Below, in pieces: positions 59,206 through 64,000 of a stretch of DNA of 64,000 bases. The notes under the pieces are model-generated. The model was not told where the DNA came from. It ran no database searches and saw nothing but the letters and a program-made list of their open reading frames with translations. This DNA is from Lyophyllum atratum. Its lineage: Eukaryota > Basidiomycota > Agaricomycetes > Agaricales > Lyophyllaceae. The stretch spans positions 558,001-622,000 of the forward strand of contig JACGCN010000001.1 in assembly GCA_014905825.1 (NCBI GenBank). The letters run 5' to 3'. The first letter of the stretch is position 1. Every line of letters starts with the position of its first letter. The translations under genes were made by a program, and so were the position numbers.

Positions 59206-60972
59206 AATTGAAAGACGCCTCTTGCAAATTTTTGGAAGCCCTGTCCCAGTTGTATCGATTAACAGACTTGCTAAGTTATGCTCGACACGCCTAATGAACC
59301 AAAATGTTCTGCTACCATCCGTTAGGACCAAACTTGGCCACAAGTGCGAACCTGATATGGATGAGATCGATACCAAGCTCGCTGCCGTCTTCGACGACCG
59401 CCATTCTTGCGGCCGTAGAGAGCTTGGTGCATTGGCCCAGACAAGAGTTTTGATGTACGGCGTCTGGTCAGAAGCGCGAAAGTGGGTGAGTCCAAAGCGT
59501 ACACCTCAATTCAAGCTGAGCATGGCTCCTCTAGGGACGGGGGTTCGAGCACTGACCGTCTGGATCTGTCTTTGTTGAGAGCAGGAACGTAGGCTTTGAT
59601 CTATCAAGTTGGGCGTTCTGTTAAATTTTGTTAAACCATGAGCAAAGCCACACTGTCCACGGCGCGCTTTAAGCACGTCATGGGCAAAGCATACTGATAA
59701 CGCTCAGCACGTCGCACAAATCCTGAAGGTCATCTCGTTCATTCTTCACTACACTACTCACCACTGGGGAGTCCCAGGACTCCCGGCAGCCAACCCTCCA
59801 CACGCGCGACGTCGGTACACATTCTCCTTATAACTTACTCCCATCACTTTCTCTCGCAGCTTTGAACGGCACACTCAACGATCATTTCGGCACCCTCTGG
59901 AGTCTGTCCGCGTCTACGAGTTTTCTTCGGCTTCCAGTACCGTGTTCACTCCATTTGCTAACGATATTGATACCGTGGACGCGTCTTCTTCACGCTGTTT
60001 AATGGAAGTAGCTTCTGTAGGTACTGCTTCATAACACATAGACTATGCGCGTCTTTGCAACGTGTCTGTATACCAGACACTTGCCACTGTTCACTCCCAG
60101 TTCACTCATCACAGGGTTGTATACGGGTGCATTCTTCATCATAATCATATCATTTATATCAAGTACTAAATATCATGCATCCCACTATCCTATATGCTAC
60201 ACTTTGCCACATTCCCAAGTTGAAGTCTGTTGAAGTACAACTCTCGCGTGACGCGTCCAATACAAGTATATAACACAACAAGAGCAAACATCGCGTCTCC
60301 ATCCTTGGACACGTGTTGAATTCCATGTGTATGTATAGCTTTCACTGCAAGTTACAGCAGGGACCACCAAAACGGCCCAGCTGAGCGCTCCATCATGATC
60401 CCATGCACCATGTATAACAGGAGGAGTAAAAATTTCTGACAGTGGCAACCCAAATGTTCGTGGACGGCTGTCCAACCAGCTTGGCACTAGCATGGTCAGG
60501 ACTATTAAAGTAATCAAGCTCGAGGGGCAGGTATCAGTAACTAAGGGGTAGAAAGGAAATCTCATGTTCCCCTTGCCCATTGCTGGATCCCCTGACAAAC
60601 ATTCTTTCGAACCGATGGGAGAATTACAGGACTGATGTTCTTGCCGCGATGGTCATGAGGTTGGGAAATTGGGGATGGGCGTGATGGTGATGGATGCGAC
60701 TTAAATAATCAGACATCCTCAGCGCCGACCTCAATGGCTATCCTGAGACGATGCAAATGTCATGTTGAAGTCGATATAAAGTTGGATTCTGAGTGAGCGT
60801 GCGGATGCTTATACTTAGTTGGTAACTTGAATTGTAAGGAGGGCGTTTCCCAGGAGAATAGCTTCCACGCGTCGCCAGGGGAAGTGAGAGATCGGGAGAT
60901 GCCGAAGAAATTGATCTGCTAGAAGACATACACTGGCAAGCAGGCGAGGAAGGTTTAGCAAGACCTGCAGTC
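59206..60972. other. 1.77-kb intergenic region
   Basis: The spacer between arginase and the kinesin gene holds a frame at 59222-59578 that continues past the arginase stop, and an A/T-rich segment near 60110-60200. No domain or RNA gene was recognised. It includes the kinesin promoter. Confidence 0.4.
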
Positions 60973-63900
60973 ATGGCCCCTTCGAGCTCGTCGTCTGCAA
61001 CGACGACCTCGGTCCAAGTTGGTTCGTGAAAGGCGCTGTGAAATCTCTGGGCGGGTTACTGACCTACAATCTAGCTCTCCGCATTCGCCCACCCACCACA
61101 CAGGACTCGACTTCCATCCCCGCTCGTTTCCAACGCTCAGTCATTCAAGCTACTTCGACAAATACGGTTTCCATCGAAGCCACTTCACTAAACCCATCGG
61201 GTTCTGGCGCAACGAATGCTGCTTCAACTTCTTCGAACTCTGCTGCTAAAAAACAGCTGTTTTCCTTTGACCAGGTTCACCCACCGTCCGCAAACCAATA
61301 TGACCTCTTCACATCTACCGCAAAACCCCTTGTGTCCCGCTTCGTTGAGGGTTTCAACTGCACTATCCTCGCATACGGTCAGACCAGCAGTGGAAAGACC
61401 TTCACCATGACGGGAATGGACCTTGACGCGGACCCAGCGGATCCTAACAACGCCATGGGAATCATCCCAAGAGCAGTCTCTAACATTTTTTCAAGCGCCA
61501 AACGCCTCAAGGATGAACGTGGTGGCGCCTGGAACTACACCATCAAGGGCTCTTTCATAGAAATCTATAACGAGGATCTTATCGACCTTCTCAGTTTGGA
61601 CGACACCGTTGGTGGCAGACGTGAAGTCCAGATTAGAGAGGATAAAGATGGCCATATCATTTGGGGTGGTCTCCGGGAGGTCAATGTCAGAAACGCGGCT
61701 GAAGTCATGGGGTGAGTCTCATCACAAGTGTATTGATCGTTCTGTGAAGGCTGACTTCCGATTTTTCCACTAAGTTTACTTCGAAAAGGCACATCCATCC
61801 GTCGCACCAACGAGACAGACATGAATGCGCAATCTTCCCGGTCACATGCAATCTTTTCGTTGACTCTGACGCAAAAGAAGCACACTGGATCAACGCCACC
61901 TCCGCGTTCGTCATCTCCTCTTCCTCCTGGCGGGCGTTCACCGTCGCGCCTAGCCCGTCCGGGCTCCATGTACGCGTCCCCTGCATCCGCTTCCGCAACT
62001 CGTGTAGGCTCACCTACCTTTGGTCGCCCTTCTACCCCAAGCTTTGCAGTAGCCATGGGTCGGGGTGGCTTACGACCCGCAAGTGCCCTTGGTCATGCGG
62101 GCGAGCGTCCAAGTAATGGAGCGGCCGATGAGGAAGGCGGCGAATGGGTCACCATCACTTCGAAATTTCACTTCGTTGACTTGGCAGGATCCGAGCGAGT
62201 AAGCGATTAGTTCAGAAGATCTGCGAGAATTCCGTTGACATTTATTTTCAAAAGCTGAAGCGCACAGCTGCTGCGGGCGAACGCATCAAAGAGGGGATCT
62301 CTATCAACGGCGGTCTTCTCGCCCTGGGAAACGTTATCTCTGCACTTGGCGATCCCTCGCGCGCCAGATCGAACACGGCAACACACGTTCCTTATCGTGA
62401 CTCTAAACTCACTCGCCTCTTGCAAGACTCCCTAGGTGGCAACGCACACACACTCATGATCGCCTGTGTGAGTCCCGCAGAATGGAACGCCAATGAAACT
62501 ATAAATACCCTCAAGTATGCCAATCGCGCTCGGAACATCAAGAATCGTGCCGTTCTCAATGAGAAGGAAGACGGCTGGGACGATGTGGAATGGCTGCAAG
62601 GAACTATTACCCGGTTAAGGAAGGAACTGAAGGTTATCAAGGATGGAGGTGTGGTTGTGGTGAATGATGCCCCTCAGGAAGTTGTGGAGGGTGCGAGTAA
62701 GAAGGTCCTGGCGCAAATGACGGAGTTGCAAAACAACTACGAAGATCTGCGGGGCAAGTTTGTTGAGCGTACGGAAGAGCTGACACGCTTGCGGAGGGAG
62801 CTCGGTGAGAAGCAAAGAGGAAGCTCCGCTGGAGCCATCGGGGGAACAGCAAGGTACGAAGAGATCGTCGGGCCAGTTATCGAGGAGTATGAGAAGACGA
62901 TTGGAGCGATGGAGGCAGAGCTCAACCTGAACAAGGCGGCTTTGAGGCATACCAACGAGTTGGTCGAGGAGAAGGAGGAGGAGTTGGCTGTCATCACGGA
63001 ACGCCATGCCGTAACCGAACTCTACGTGGAGGAGCTTCGTGGCCGAGTTGCTAAGCTGACTGAAAGAGAATCTTCAACCGAGGTAAGCAGAGCCGTTTAG
63101 CTCAGTCTTCTACTACGGGATTCTCACTTGGAGCAGGCCTATGTCCGGGATCTGGAGGAAAAGATCAAGTCGTACGACGAGACGTCAGTCACCTCAAGCG
63201 AATCCATGACAGATCTTAAACGCGAAGTCATTCGGTTCAAGGACGCCGAATCATCCTCCGTAAAATACATAGCAGAACTTGAGGCTCGTTTGGGACGTTC
63301 GGATGAATCAGTTCTCAGTCTTCAGCAGACGGTCGAGAAACTGGAGAACGAATGTGAGCGACGCCAAGATGAGGTCAAAACGTTACAGTCCCGCTTGGAA
63401 ACACTCCGCTTGGACGGAGAAAACTGGCGAAGTGATCTGGAGGAACGTGAGAGGCGGGTGAAGGAGCTAGAGTCAAAGATGGTTGAATGGGAAACCCGAA
63501 AGAAGGACGCGAGCGACGCAAGACTCCGATTGGGTGGCGTGGTTGGCGAGGTCGCCTCCGCCAGGAGGAGCTTGGAGATCGACATGGCGAATACTCTCCG
63601 GAGCACGCCGGAAGAAACGCCCTCCTCCAGCCCCATGGCTGAAACCCCCGCAGAGCGCCTACCTCTGTCGATCAATGGAGAACTATCAGCCACCCAGGAT
63701 TCCGCCTTAGAAAATCAGCTCATCGCCCTCCAGCAAACACATACTGCAACTTTGGCCGACCTGTCGTCCGTCACTGCGAAATATCGCGATGCCTTGCGGG
63801 AAATTTCTGATTTGGCAGCCCAGATACAAGAGGCGAAGCTCAGTAATCCAGGGCCGTCTAGGCCTGAGTCCCCAGATAAACCTAGCGAAATTGCTCCAAC

Positions 63901-64000
63901 TAGGCGAAGGATGACTGGTGCAAGGATTCGGGATGCGAGCGATCCTCAACTCAACTCCTCTGGCAGACGGCTTTTTTTCAGGCAAGCGGCCTCGGCCGAA
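60973..64000 (+). CDS. kinesin motor protein, kinesin-4-like (5' part)
   Basis: The gene runs past the window end. It begins [15 protein letters not shown] and splices over a 53-nt intron to VALRIRPPT, the first strand of the motor. Motor motifs are [17 protein letters not shown] (P-loop), [15 protein letters not shown] (switch I) and [11 protein letters not shown] (switch II), then [32 protein letters not shown] and [15 protein letters not shown] with the neck. A Ser/Pro/Gly-rich insertion of about 100 residues separates switch I from switch II. Downstream of the neck a long coiled coil begins ([20 protein letters not shown] and on). The TSVQVALRIRP start and NRARNIKN neck point to the kinesin-4 (KIF4/KIF21) class, which acts in chromosome and spindle organisation. 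Confidence 0.9.

Noticed and set aside
1..64000. Mating-type locus
   Set aside because: No homeodomain pair, pheromone receptor, farnesylated pheromone precursor or mitochondrial intermediate peptidase gene is present.

Overview
This 64 kb window is nuclear DNA of a filamentous basidiomycete, most likely a wood- or litter-decaying Agaricomycete. The basis is dense genes split by many short GT-AG introns (mostly 45-70 nt), protein families typical of Agaricomycetes, a secreted GH6 cellobiohydrolase with a fungal CBM1 cellulose-binding module, and one spliced protein that resembles the dioxygenase families expanded in mushroom genomes. No bacterial, viral or organellar sequence was seen.

Layout. 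1-25 kb, mostly minus strand: 3' end of an IRS4-like EH-domain gene (+), ATG9 (-), 2-isopropylmalate synthase (-), cytosolic glutamyl-tRNA synthetase (+), a HAD type II dehalogenase (-), a cyclic phosphodiesterase (-), a DUF1776 protein (-), tRNA-Ser(AGA) (-), a large unrecognised membrane-anchored protein (-), RPA70 (-) and indoleamine 2,3-dioxygenase (-). 24-46 kb: 3-hydroxyisobutyryl-CoA hydrolase (-) head to head with tubulin cofactor E (+), an SR splicing factor (-), NFS1 (-), GH6 cellobiohydrolase (-), a NECAP endocytic adaptor (-), a CSN8-like subunit (+), an unrecognised small protein (-), a UBLCP1-type phosphatase (+), a NUDIX hydrolase (+) and a secreted type-B carboxylesterase (-). 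About 46-51.8 kb is a gene-poor accessory island with direct and inverted repeats, a 119-bp tandem repeat and an intact spliced reading frame for a putative TET/JBP-like dioxygenase. 51.8-64 kb: CWF19L1/Drn1 (+), an aminotransferase (-), arginase (+) and the motor half of a kinesin-4-like protein (+, running off the end).

Most genes are unrelated housekeeping genes and form no cluster. Metabolic themes are amino acids (leucine synthesis; valine, tryptophan and arginine catabolism; an aminotransferase), RNA processing (SR protein, Drn1, cyclic phosphodiesterase), protein turnover (ATG9, CSN8, UBLCP1) and extracellular polymer attack (GH6, carboxylesterase). The most notable observations are a duplicated regulatory region in the leucine enzyme, a 10-nt exon between two GC-AG introns plus a 1-nt frameshift in the UBLCP1 gene, a 4-nt first coding exon in the phosphodiesterase, and the repeat-bounded dioxygenase-like gene.
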